DNA of 31,799 bases from CAZRIP01 sp964600165 (lineage in GTDB: Bacteria; Elusimicrobiota; Elusimicrobia; UBA1565; UBA9628), in assembly GCA_964600165.1 (NCBI GenBank), contig CAZRIP010000030.1, positions 1-31,799 on the forward strand, written 5' to 3'. Shown piece by piece: positions 20,954 to 29,285 of the stretch. Under the pieces are notes generated by a model, which saw nothing but the letters and a program-made list of their open reading frames with translations, was not told where the DNA came from and did no database searches. Every line of letters begins with the position of its first letter. The stretch's first letter is position 1. The translations under genes were made by a program, and so were the position numbers.

Positions 20954-23443
20954 ATGAAACCAGCCAGCCTTCCGCGCCGCGCGAGCCCTAAAAAGGATAA
21001 AGAGAAGAGCGGCGCCTACTGGTGGCTCTCCGCGGCGTTGAGCCCCTGGGTCGTCGCGCCGCTCGTGCTGTCGATGTGTCTCGGCGCGTCCTATTTCCAG
21101 GATCATCGGCTCGGCCCGCGGGCCGCGCTCAACGGTCCCCTCTTCGATCTGGATTATCACCCCGCGCCCGGCGATGCCGCTCCGGCCGCGGTCGGACCGG
21201 GACTCGCGGAGCAGGTCCCGGAGCGCTCTTTCGAAGCCGGAGGCGCGCAGGGAGCTATCAACCCGGCGCAGCCGGCCGCCGCCGCCGCCGGACCTTCGGC
21301 GCCGCGTGCCGTAGACGACGCGGCGCGTCCCGCGGCTCTCGAGGGGATCGCCGGCGGCGCGTCGTCCGGAAAATCCGCGAAGGCCGACGCGGCGGGCCAA
21401 GGCCTCTCCTCCGGAGGCTGGGCGGCGGGATCTGGAGCCGTCCCCGCCACGGAGGCGGGCTCTTCCGCTCCCGCTGCCGCTTCCGCATGGCATCCGTTCA
21501 AGACCCACCCGTTCCGGCAGTTGGCGTGGCAGCAAAGCGTCGGCGTCAAGAACATCGCGGGCCGGGCTTTCAGCGCCGTGCTCAAGCGCCGCGGCCTGTG
21601 GCAGGGCGGCGCGCGGCTGCCGTCGGGAGCCTCCACTTCCTCCGCCGGAGGCTTGACCACGACGACGGCCGCGCAAACGCCCGGCGGCGAGGCCGGCATC
21701 GGGGGCGGAGCCGTAGGCCTCGACGCCGGCGGCCACGGCGCCGCCGTCATGGGGGGCGACGGCGTGCACGGCGTGTCTCAGGGCGGCGCGGCGACGGGCT
21801 TGGGCTCGGGCGGCGCGACCGGCGCGGGCTCGCCCGGAGGCGCAGGAAGCAACCCGTGCGCCGCCGCGGGGACGACCTCGCTCGGTCGTTTGAAGACGAT
21901 GGATCGCGCCGACACGACCGGCGGCGCCGAGCATGCCGCGCAGACGCAAAACGGGCTTTGGGACTGCAACGCGGCCAATGGGCAAACGCCCGACGCGCCG
22001 GGGACGCCGCAGATCCTCGGCGACCCCGGGGTGGGGGCTCCCCTGAACGCATCCAATCCCGACGCTCCGCTGCCTAATACCGCTCCCCCGCCGGATGCGG
22101 GCCATGCCAACGTCACGCCCTATCAAGGCCTCGTCGATTTGGCGGGAAAGCTGTTGCTGCTCGGCGGCGTGCTCCTGACGGTGGCGGGCCTGCTGGCCTT
22201 CATCGGAAAGAAGCTCGTCGCGAGCATGATTCCGGCGACCGTGGCCGCCGGCCGGATGTTTATGATCGCGTCCGAGGTGCTGGCCGGCATCGTGCTGGCG
22301 CTGGGGATCGCGGTGGCGGCCATCGGCGTCGTCGTGTGGTCCGAGGGCGCGGCCTGGATGCAGAGCCTGATGTTTACCGTGGGCGGAGCGATGATGGCCT
22401 TCTCGGCCTACCAGGTCTTGCAGAGCGATCGCGAGGCGGCGGCTCAGGCCAAGCAAAAGATCGCGGATCTCGACGCTTTGGAGCACGACAACGCAGAAGA
22501 GGTCTTCGCGGACCACGGCCTCCAAACCCCCGACGGCGCTCCCCCGAACGCGTCACCCCCCGCTGAAACTCAGACGCCCGCTGCGACCGATCCGACGCCG
22601 GCAGCCGGCGCGAGCGATCCAGCGGCGAGCTCGGGGAACGACGACGGCCGCTTCACCGTCGATCCCAAGACGGGGATGATCCGTGATAATCAGCCGCAAG
22701 TCGTCGACGTCACGGCCAATGCCCCGACGACGCCGCCGAGCGGCGCGCCGCCTCCCGCGCCCGGCGACCTCAACTCGGCGTTCAATAATCCCGATTTCAC
22801 CAAGAACTACACGCAGCTCAATTCGGCGACGCTGCCGGACGGAAGCAACGTCGTCCTGGGTAAACAGCCGGACGGCTCCTGGGACGTCTTCAATTCCGAC
22901 GGGAGCTACAGCTCGCACCTCACGGCCGATCAGGGCGCCAACGTCCTCGGCGATTCCCCGAACACGGCGAAAGTCCTGCCGACTCCGTCTTCGACTCCTG
23001 CGTCGACGCGTCCCCCGGCCGCGGCCCCGAGCGGCTCCGGCGGGGGCCAATACTCCGATACGATCCAGAGCGCGGCACAAAAGTACGGAGTGCCGGAGGA
23101 TACGCTCCATAACGTGCTCAAGACGGAAAGCGGTTTCCAAAACTTCGACGCGAACGGCGACGTGCTCACGAGCAAGGCGGGCGCCCAAGGCATCGCCCAG
23201 TTCATGCCCGGAACGGCGCAACAGTACGGGGTCGATGTGAACGATCCGGCCTCCGGCATCAACGGGGCGGCTCACTACCTCAGCGATCTCAACGCTAAAT
23301 TCGGCAACTGGCCCGACGCCGTCAGAGCCTACAATTGGGGGCCGGGAAACGTGCAGAACTGGATCGCAGCAGGGCGTCCGCCCGGCTGGGTCCCGGGCGA
23401 GACGCTGAACTACGTTCCCAGCGTGCTGGGGCCGGGGAAGTGA
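20954..23443 (+). CDS. Large membrane-anchored lytic transglycosylase (SLT domain) with disordered regions
   Basis: This 829-aa protein starts with a Lys/Arg-rich tail and one membrane segment (about 24-46). A long Ala/Gly/Pro/Ser-rich, probably disordered region (about 50-390) contains a few cysteines. A cluster of three hydrophobic helices follows (about 396-418, 437-462, 469-490), then a charged helix, a second Pro/Thr/Ala-rich stretch (about 510-700) and an SLT domain (about 704-829). The catalytic Glu is E725 in LKTESGF, followed by SKAGAQGIAQFMPGTAQQYG and AYNWGPGNV, as in family 1 lytic transglycosylases, which cut peptidoglycan. The unusual size and internal membrane cluster suggest a machine-associated wall opener. 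The stop overlaps the TPR gene start (TGATG). Confidence 0.85.
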   Translation: MKPASLPRRASPKKDKEKSGAYWWLSAALSPWVVAPLVLSMCLGASYFQDHRLGPRAALNGPLFDLDYHPAPGDAAPAAVGPGLAEQVPERSFEAGGAQGAINPAQPAAAAAGPSAPRAVDDAARPAALEGIAGGASSGKSAKADAAGQGLSSGGWAAGSGAVPATEAGSSAPAAASAWHPFKTHPFRQLAWQQSVGVKNIAGRAFSAVLKRRGLWQGGARLPSGASTSSAGGLTTTTAAQTPGGEAGIGGGAVGLDAGGHGAAVMGGDGVHGVSQGGAATGLGSGGATGAGSPGGAGSNPCAAAGTTSLGRLKTMDRADTTGGAEHAAQTQNGLWDCNAANGQTPDAPGTPQILGDPGVGAPLNASNPDAPLPNTAPPPDAGHANVTPYQGLVDLAGKLLLLGGVLLTVAGLLAFIGKKLVASMIPATVAAGRMFMIASEVLAGIVLALGIAVAAIGVVVWSEGAAWMQSLMFTVGGAMMAFSAYQVLQSDREAAAQAKQKIADLDALEHDNAEEVFADHGLQTPDGAPPNASPPAETQTPAATDPTPAAGASDPAASSGNDDGRFTVDPKTGMIRDNQPQVVDVTANAPTTPPSGAPPPAPGDLNSAFNNPDFTKNYTQLNSATLPDGSNVVLGKQPDGSWDVFNSDGSYSSHLTADQGANVLGDSPNTAKVLPTPSSTPASTRPPAAAPSGSGGGQYSDTIQSAAQKYGVPEDTLHNVLKTESGFQNFDANGDVLTSKAGAQGIAQFMPGTAQQYGVDVNDPASGINGAAHYLSDLNAKFGNWPDAVRAYNWGPGNVQNWIAAGRPPGWVPGETLNYVPSVLGPGK

Positions 23444-24207
23444 TGAAGTTCCGAGCGCTGGCGACCTTCGTCTTGCTCGCGTCCTCGAGTTGCTCCGGCG
23501 CCGAGATCAACGACGGGGCCAGCGTCTATCTGCTCAAGGGGCAGGCCCTCGCCGGCCGGGAGCGCTTCGACGAGGCGATCGCCGCTTTCAACCAAGCCTT
23601 GGAGCTGGCTCCCGATTCGCCGGACGCGCTCAAGGGCCTTTGGAAGGCGTATTTCGGCAAGGCCGACGTCGCCGCCGCCGTACGTTACTCCAAGCAAGCC
23701 TGCGGCCTCGGCGACAAGGAGAGCTGCGACTGGGCGCGCTGGCTGGGGCTGCATCAGCCCGAGGCCATCGCCGAGGTCAAGCGGGGAAGCGATCTCTTGG
23801 CGAAGGGCCGCGGCGAGGAGGCCTTGGCGCGGTTTCAGAGCGCGGTGAAGATCGATCCGACGTACGCGGACGCCTACGCGGACGCGGGCGCCGCGCTCAG
23901 CGTGCAGCAGCGCTACGACGACGCCGTCGTCTACCTGCGAACCGCGGTCAAGCTCGACCCTCAAAGCTACAACGCCAACGTCAATCTCGGAAGCGCGCTC
24001 TATCACCGGAAGAATTACGATGAAGCGGTTTCCTGGCTCCAGAAAGCGATCGGCCTGCGCTCCGACGACGGCGCGGGGTTCCTGCTCTTGGGCAACGCCT
24101 ATTACTATCGCGGGGACAAGACCAACGCGGCCATCTACTGGAGCAAGGGCTGCAAGCTGAGCGACGCGACCTCCTGCCAAAACGTCCAGAAGATGGACCC
24201 CTCCTAA
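23443..24207 (+). CDS. TPR-repeat exported protein (possible lipoprotein)
   Basis: This 254-aa protein has a signal peptide (MKFRALATFVLLASSSC), where C17 could be a lipidation site though the lipobox SSSC is imperfect. About four to five TPR units follow (for example ALAGRERFDEAIAAFNQALE, DAGAALSVQQRYDDAVVYL and LGSALYHRKNYDEAVSWLQ). There are paired Cys residues near residues 87-94 and 241-247. TPR proteins act as scaffolds. Translational coupling to the transglycosylase (one-base overlap, with GGGGAAG as ribosome site) suggests the two proteins work together in the envelope. It ends convergent with the next gene, overlapping by 4 bp. Confidence 0.82.
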   Translation: MKFRALATFVLLASSSCSGAEINDGASVYLLKGQALAGRERFDEAIAAFNQALELAPDSPDALKGLWKAYFGKADVAAAVRYSKQACGLGDKESCDWARWLGLHQPEAIAEVKRGSDLLAKGRGEEALARFQSAVKIDPTYADAYADAGAALSVQQRYDDAVVYLRTAVKLDPQSYNANVNLGSALYHRKNYDEAVSWLQKAIGLRSDDGAGFLLLGNAYYYRGDKTNAAIYWSKGCKLSDATSCQNVQKMDPS

Positions 24208-25808
24208 GGGCGGCGCGACAGCACGAGGCCGACGGGGCCCCGCGCGGGATCCTCGACCTCGGCTCGAGGCTCATAGCCGCTCGCGCTCAGTTCGCCGCGC
24301 AAGTCGCGGACGACGGGCGAGCGCGGGTCGCCCAGGACCAGCACGTCGGCCGGCCGGAGCTTGGCGACGTCGCGCGCGAGCGCGGCCTGCCGTCCGTCGA
24401 GGAGGCCCGGCTGGTAGCCGACGACGCGCGCGCCGGCGAGGAAGGCCGACATCAAGCCGGCCTGATAGCCGATCTCGTAGTTAGGGTATGGTCCCGAGCC
24501 GATCACGACGACGTCGCCGCGGAGCTTTCCCGCGGCGTCTCGCACGAAGGCCTGCGTCGCGTCGTCGTAGGCGTTGAACGCGGAAGGATAAAATCCCAGC
24601 CACGGGACGGCCGCGCAGACGGCGGCGAGGCCGAGCGCGGCGCGCCGTTCGAGAAGCGCCGGCGCGGCGACGGCCAAGACGAGCGGCAGCGCCGGCAGCG
24701 CGTAGCGGTGATACCAGCCGATGAGGGGGTAAGCGCAGACGAGGCTCGCGCAGCTCAGCAGCGCGAGCCTCGCGAACGCCCGCGCCCCGTCCTTCTCGGG
24801 CGCGCGTCGCGCGCGCAGCGCCAGCAGCGCGAGCCCGACCGGCGTCGCAAGCAGCAGCAGCGAGAGGAGCGCGCGCGGCAGCAGGCGCCGGGCGTTGTCC
24901 GCCATCTGGCCGGCGAGCGCTGAAAGCGGGATCTCGCGGCCCCAGGCGCTCGAGCCCGCCGGCAGCGGGTCGAAGACGACGTAGCGGTCCCAGCGGTTGA
25001 CGTCGGCTTGCGAGCAGTCGTGCAGATCCTCGAGCGCCGAGGGCCGGGCGCCGGCGAAGTCCGGGCGGCGCTCGATGAGGGTCTGCTTGGCTTGGCAGCC
25101 GCTCATGAAGATTCCGTATTTGGCCTCGAGCGTCAGGCCCCAACCGAGCCAGGCGAGCGCGGGAAGCAAGAGCCCCAGCGCCGCGGCGAGCGCGCGCTTC
25201 TTCGCATCCGTCCTTAGCAGCCCCGCCGCCGCGAGCGTCGTCAGCGTCAGCCACGGCAGCGCGAAGGCCTTCGCGAGGAACGCCGCGGCGTGCGCGGCGC
25301 CCAGCAGCAGCCAATCGCGCCGCCGGCCGCGACGCAGGCACGACAGCAGGGCGTGGAAGTAGACCAACGTCAACGCAGTCAGCAAATAGTCGGCGCCGAT
25401 CCAGAACACGGAGAAGCGCGCGACCTCCCAGGTCGCGCAAAACCACAAGAGCGCCAGCGCCGCCGCGCGCGCGTTTTTCGAAAGCCGCAGGACGAGGGAG
25501 TAGAGCAACGGCAGGCAGCAGAGATACGTCGCGATCGTGACGCCTTTCGCGACGGCGAGGGCGCGGCTGTTCACGACCGCGCAAGCCAACGCGATCAGCC
25601 ACGAGATCAGCGGGCTCCAGTGGCAGATCACTGAGGCCCGGAAGTCGCCGTCCAGGATGTGCCGGGCCGCGCCGACGTAGGACATCGCGTCGTAGGTCAG
25701 GACCCGCGAGCACGCGCGCCAGGCCCAAGCCAGCTGCGCCAAAGCCAGCGCGGCGGCGCCGGCGGCCAGCAGCCGCGGGAGTCGAACGCGTCGCGTCACG
25801 CGTTCCAT
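24204..25808 (-). CDS. GT-C (GT39/ArnT-like) membrane glycosyltransferase
   Basis: This 534-aa polytopic protein has a basic N-terminus, a first membrane helix and then TYDAMSYVGAARHILDGD. The Asp near residue 39 stands where GT-C enzymes keep their catalytic acid, and HWSPLISWLIA follows. About ten or more hydrophobic helices follow, then a soluble C-terminal region with VVIGSGPYPNYEIGY and VLVLGDPRSP. The family transfers sugars from polyprenyl phosphates outside the inner membrane. The architecture resembles the partial gene at the left edge. The stop overlaps the TPR gene by 4 bp on the other strand, and the start faces the HELAH gene across a 112-bp divergent spacer. Confidence 0.72.
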   Translation of the reverse strand: MERVTRRVRLPRLLAAGAAALALAQLAWAWRACSRVLTYDAMSYVGAARHILDGDFRASVICHWSPLISWLIALACAVVNSRALAVAKGVTIATYLCCLPLLYSLVLRLSKNARAAALALLWFCATWEVARFSVFWIGADYLLTALTLVYFHALLSCLRRGRRRDWLLLGAAHAAAFLAKAFALPWLTLTTLAAAGLLRTDAKKRALAAALGLLLPALAWLGWGLTLEAKYGIFMSGCQAKQTLIERRPDFAGARPSALEDLHDCSQADVNRWDRYVVFDPLPAGSSAWGREIPLSALAGQMADNARRLLPRALLSLLLLATPVGLALLALRARRAPEKDGARAFARLALLSCASLVCAYPLIGWYHRYALPALPLVLAVAAPALLERRAALGLAAVCAAVPWLGFYPSAFNAYDDATQAFVRDAAGKLRGDVVVIGSGPYPNYEIGYQAGLMSAFLAGARVVGYQPGLLDGRQAALARDVAKLRPADVLVLGDPRSPVVRDLRGELSASGYEPRAEVEDPARGPVGLVLSRRP

Positions 25809-25906
25809 CTTAACTTAAAGGAGCAGGCCCTTTGGGGAAGGCGGCGTATGGGCCCAATGCCGCGCCCGGCGTCATGAGCCTGTCGTCCCGCCGGCCGGTA
25901 CAATGA

Positions 25907-25914
25907 GCTAGCAT
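25907..25914 (+). promoter_or_regulatory. Putative -10 region (GCTAGCAT, with TACAAT just upstream)
   Basis: GCTAGCAT (25907-25914) ends 6 nt before GTG 25921. TACAAT (25899-25904) is an alternative, better -10 that would give a leader of about 10 nt. GCTAGCATCC is identical to the sequence upstream of subtilase 1. The rest of the 112-bp divergent spacer shows no clear hairpin or -35 box. Confidence 0.4.
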
Positions 25915-25920
25915 CCCGTC

Positions 25921-27177
25921 GTGAAGCGCCGGCTCGCGCTCGTCGCGGTCCTAGCAGCTCTCGATTTCGGCCCCGCCCGGGCCGCCGAGATTCGCGCTTT
26001 CGACGTCCCCGAGCTAAGGCCCGCGGAACTCGGCCCTCTTCCGCTCCTGCAGCCGGTCTTGTCCGCGCCGCTCGGGCCGGCAGCGGCGGCCTTCACTCTG
26101 CCGCCGGGGTCGCCTGCCATGCTTTTGCCGGAGTTGCCGCCCGCCGCGGCGCCGCTGCCCGCTCCCGCGCGCTCGGCGCAAGTCGGCGCCGCGGCCGCGC
26201 TGCCGCGGCTGCAGGCCTCGGCGCTCGCGGGCGGCGCCGCGACGGCCGACGGCGTCTCCGACGGTGCGGAGCGGGCGCTCGCCTCGAGAGCCTTCGACGA
26301 AGCGCGCGAGGGCCCCGAGGAAGCGGACGCGATCGCTCCGGCTGCGGCGCCGACTCTTCCTTCTTATCTCGACGCGCCGGACCCGGAGCACGCCGCCTGG
26401 ATCGCCTCCGTCGTCGCCGAGGCCTCCCGCTCGAAGACCGGCGGCGCCGTCCTGGCGCGCGTGCGGCGCATGGCGGAGAAGCGCGGCCGCCCGGTGATCG
26501 TTCTGGTCGCGCCGATCGGCAACGCGGGCGAGTACGCCTTCGACCACGAGATCGTCACGATCGATTCAAGCTTCATGGCCGGGCCGCCGCTCGAGGCCGC
26601 GCCCGTCTTCGTGCACGAGCTGGCGCACGTGCTGCAGCTGGCGCATAAGCTGCCCGCGGACGCCTTCGAGATGGAGGTCGAGGCCTACCTCGCGCAGTTC
26701 CGCGTCGCCGACGAGCTCGGCTACAAGCCCAAGCGCGGCACGTTCCACTGGAGCGCGTACCGGCGCTTCAAGAACGATCCGGACCGCTTCATGGCCTGGC
26801 TGCTCAAGGAGTACGACGGCAATCTCGCGGTCACGGGCGGAGGGAGCGTCGAGGACTACACGGCGGCGCTCGAGCTGCGGCGCGCGGTGTCGACGTCCAA
26901 GCTCGACAGGCTCGAGAAGCGCGCGGACTCCAAGCGGCGCGTCATCGCGCGCATGGAGAAGACTGGCCAGCCGGCGAAGCTCATCGAGCAGTATCGCCTC
27001 GACGAGTTGGCGCCGCTGGAGGAAAAGCTGCGCGTGGCGCGTCGCGACCTGGGCTGGCTGGAACGCGATCTTTCGCTGTTGCGCACGCCCGAATCCCGCG
27101 ACCGCTACGTCCGTTACGCCGGGCGCGTCATCAAGAAGCTGCGCGCGTATCACGCGCGCCTGGCCGAGAACGGCTAG
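25921..27177 (+). CDS. Secreted HExxH (HELAH) metallopeptidase-like protein
   Basis: This 418-aa protein has a Sec signal peptide (MKRRLALVAVLAALDFG, likely cut at ARA near residue 21). An Ala/Pro-rich low-complexity region of about 110 residues follows, then a globular domain. FVHELAHVLQLAH holds H232-E233...H236. EMEVEAYLAQF, with E254 18 residues later, is in the right place for a third zinc ligand as in gluzincins. The C-terminal 110 residues are highly charged and likely coiled coil. I do not recognise the exact family, and the substrate is unknown. The start is GTG 25921; no Shine-Dalgarno is visible, and a -10 box lies a few nt upstream. It ends one base before the convergent small gene. 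Confidence 0.75.
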   Translation: MKRRLALVAVLAALDFGPARAAEIRAFDVPELRPAELGPLPLLQPVLSAPLGPAAAAFTLPPGSPAMLLPELPPAAAPLPAPARSAQVGAAAALPRLQASALAGGAATADGVSDGAERALASRAFDEAREGPEEADAIAPAAAPTLPSYLDAPDPEHAAWIASVVAEASRSKTGGAVLARVRRMAEKRGRPVIVLVAPIGNAGEYAFDHEIVTIDSSFMAGPPLEAAPVFVHELAHVLQLAHKLPADAFEMEVEAYLAQFRVADELGYKPKRGTFHWSAYRRFKNDPDRFMAWLLKEYDGNLAVTGGGSVEDYTAALELRRAVSTSKLDRLEKRADSKRRVIARMEKTGQPAKLIEQYRLDELAPLEEKLRVARRDLGWLERDLSLLRTPESRDRYVRYAGRVIKKLRAYHARLAENG

Positions 27178-27461
27178 TCAGTCGGCGCCGATCGCGACGC
27201 CGTCGCCGAGATAGCGATACTCCTCGGAGCGCTTGGTCGCGACGTAGCCCGCCACGAACTCCCGCGCGTCCGCGGGCTCGAGCCGGAACTCGACGCTGCG
27301 CAAGCCCACGATGTCCTCGATGTTCCAGTGATTGATCGCCTCGGGCAGGCTGAGACGGAACTGCTGGATCGTCTGATACATCGGCAGCGGCGAGACGCCG
27401 ACGTAACCTCCCGGAGCTTGTCGTTGACCGCCTCGAAGACGAGATGGCGCGGGACGCCCAT
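27178..27461 (-). pseudogene. Small hypothetical gene broken by a single-base frameshift
   Basis: Reading leftward from ATG 27461 gives MGVPRHLVFEAVNDKLRE, then nonsense. From about 27405-27412 the coherent protein continues in another frame as GYVGVSPLPMYQTIQQFRL and so on, to a TGA at 27178. Adding one G to the GAGG run (27407-27410) restores a single protein of about 95 aa with an amphipathic beta/alpha pattern. I do not recognise the family. It may be a real pseudogene or an assembly error. Its stop lies immediately beside the stop of the HELAH gene, and it lies 48 bp downstream of the MFS gene on the same strand. Confidence 0.65.
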
Positions 27462-27509
27462 GATCCGCAGTTTAGCCCCGGAAGCCGCGGCGCGCCGCTC
27501 AAACCCGCT

Positions 27510-28808
27510 TCAATTAATCGCGACCGGCTCGTAGCTCGGCGCGAGCAGGTGGTTGAGCGCGAAGGCCGTCAGGTGGGCGAAGGCGCAGATCGAGAACAGG
27601 ATCGCGTAGCCTGCGGTCGCGTCGCCGAGCGCTTGGTAGCGGTCCAGCAGCCTGCCGGTAAGATAAGGGCACAGCATCCCTCCGAGCGCGCCGGCCAAGC
27701 CCCCGATGCCGACCACGGAGGCGACGGCGTCCTTCGGGAAAATGTCCGAGACCGTCGAGAACAGGTTGACCGACCACGCCTGCTGCGCGGAGCCCGCGAG
27801 CGCGATCAGCGCGACGGCGGCCCACGGCCCGACTCGCGTCGCGAAGAAGACCGGCGGCATGCACAGGGCGCACGCCAAGAGCCCCGCCTTGCGCGCGCGC
27901 GTCAGCGGCCAGCCGCGGCCGGCCAGGTGCCCCGTCGCCCAGCCGCCGAACACGCTGAGCACGGAGATGATCCCGTAGATCGCGACGAGCAGCGGCCAGC
28001 TGTGCTTGATGTCGAGGCCGCGCGTGGTCAGGAAGTAATCGGGCAGCCAGATCAAGAAGAACCACCACACGGGATCGGTGAGGAACTTCGCGACGGCGAA
28101 GCCCCAGACCTGCCGGTAGCGCAGCAGGCTCAGCCACGGGATGGCCGCGCCGCGGCGCGCAGGCTCGCGATCGCTGAGGATATGGGCGAGCTCCTCGCGC
28201 GTGACGGCGGGATCCTTCTCGGGAGATTCGTAGAGGCACGCCCAGAACGCGAGCCAGATGAATCCTATCGCGCCGATCAGCACGAACGGCGCCGGCCAGC
28301 CGTAGCGCAAGGCCAGCGCGGGCACGACGAGCGGCGCCACGAGCGCTCCCACGTTCGTCCCCGAGTTGAAGATGCCCGTCGCGAAGGCGCGCTCGCGCTT
28401 GGGAAACCATTGCGCCGCGGCCTTGATCGCCGTCGGGAAATTGCCGCCCTCGGCGAAGCCCAGCAGCACGCGGCAGGTCCCGAACACGGCGACGGCCAAG
28501 GCGGCCGTCTCGGGCACGCGCTGAGCCAGCGCGTGCGCCATCGCGGCGACGCTCCAGCCGATCATCGACAGCGCGTAGCCCGCGCGCACGCCGAAGCGGT
28601 CGACGAGCCAGCCGAAGAAGATCATCCCGAGGCCGTAGGATATTTGGAAGAGCGAGTTGACCAGGCCGTAATCCGCCTTGGTCCAATGGAACTGCAGGTC
28701 GAGGAACTCCTTGACCAGGGAGAGGATCTGCCGGTCCACGTAGTTGATCGTGGTGGCCGCGAAAATGAGAGCGCAGATGAGCCAGCGGCGGCGCCCGGCC
28801 CAGCTCAC
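27510..28808 (-). CDS. MFS transporter, anion:cation symporter (hexuronate/ExuT-like) family
   Basis: This 432-aa transporter has twelve predicted membrane helices. TINYVDRQILS in helix 1, WLVDRFGVRAGY in loop 2-3, and GFAEGGNFPTAIKAAAQWFP followed by ATGIFNSGTNVGALVAP are characteristic of the ACS group, which includes ExuT (hexuronate) and related sugar-acid carriers. It would import an organic anion with protons at the inner membrane. GTG 28808 overlaps the stop of the MoCo-carrier-like gene (GTGA) and gives MSWAGRRRWLICAL, a normal MFS start; the longer open frame is a shadow of the upstream gene. The exact substrate cannot be decided. Confidence 0.88.
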   Translation of the reverse strand: MSWAGRRRWLICALIFAATTINYVDRQILSLVKEFLDLQFHWTKADYGLVNSLFQISYGLGMIFFGWLVDRFGVRAGYALSMIGWSVAAMAHALAQRVPETAALAVAVFGTCRVLLGFAEGGNFPTAIKAAAQWFPKRERAFATGIFNSGTNVGALVAPLVVPALALRYGWPAPFVLIGAIGFIWLAFWACLYESPEKDPAVTREELAHILSDREPARRGAAIPWLSLLRYRQVWGFAVAKFLTDPVWWFFLIWLPDYFLTTRGLDIKHSWPLLVAIYGIISVLSVFGGWATGHLAGRGWPLTRARKAGLLACALCMPPVFFATRVGPWAAVALIALAGSAQQAWSVNLFSTVSDIFPKDAVASVVGIGGLAGALGGMLCPYLTGRLLDRYQALGDATAGYAILFSICAFAHLTAFALNHLLAPSYEPVAIN

Positions 28809-29269
28809 CGCAGGATCCGGCGCAAGAGCGACAGGGACTTTTGGTAGATGCCGGGCGTCGTGCTCTCGCGCGGGCCCGCCACGTTGAGCACGGCGTAGCG
28901 GCCGGCCGCGGCCCAGGCCTCGACGCGCGAGGCCGCGCTCTCGAGGTCGCCGTCGGCGGCGAGATCGACGATCAGGCACGGCTTGCCGTAGCGCGCGGCC
29001 ATGACCGCGGTCAGATCCGTGCCGCCGACCGGGGCTCCCTCGCAGAGGATCAGCGTGGCGTCGGAGTCCCGCGCGTTCCATTCCGTGCGCTGCGCGACGT
29101 CGGCGGAAGGCGTCTCTTTGAGCGGATAACGGGGGTCGATCGTCCCGTCCTCGGCCCAGCGGCCCTTGGGGCACCAGCCGCCGGCCGGCACGCCCAGCTC
29201 CAGCGCGGCGTCGAGCGCCGCGCGGTCGACGCCGGTCTGCCCGCCCGTGACGAGTTTGGCGATCTTCAC
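28805..29269 (-). CDS. Putative molybdenum-carrier-like SLOG/Rossmann protein
   Basis: This 154-aa protein matches the MoCo_carrier (PF12694) pattern: KLVTGGQTGVDRAALDAA near the start, GGWCPKGRWAEDG, a YPLKET segment, RTEWNARDSDATLIL and GGTDLTAV. The family is a Rossmann-like SLOG nucleotide-binding fold. The molybdenum-cofactor link comes from weak similarity and is not proven; a nucleotide or sugar-nucleotide ligand is equally possible. GTG 29269 gives the usual short N-terminus, 16 nt after the WD40 gene stop. ATG 29308 would overlap that gene by 23 bp and add 13 residues. The stop is coupled to the MFS gene. Confidence 0.8.
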   Translation of the reverse strand: MKIAKLVTGGQTGVDRAALDAALELGVPAGGWCPKGRWAEDGTIDPRYPLKETPSADVAQRTEWNARDSDATLILCEGAPVGGTDLTAVMAARYGKPCLIVDLAADGDLESAASRVEAWAAAGRYAVLNVAGPRESTTPGIYQKSLSLLRRILR

Positions 29270-29285
29270 GCCGAGAGAGTGAAGC

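Noticed and set aside
20918..22525. Minus-strand 535-codon frame opposite the transglycosylase
   Set aside because: Its composition is low-complexity Gly/Arg shadow, and it crosses the good plus-strand promoter at 20896-20924.
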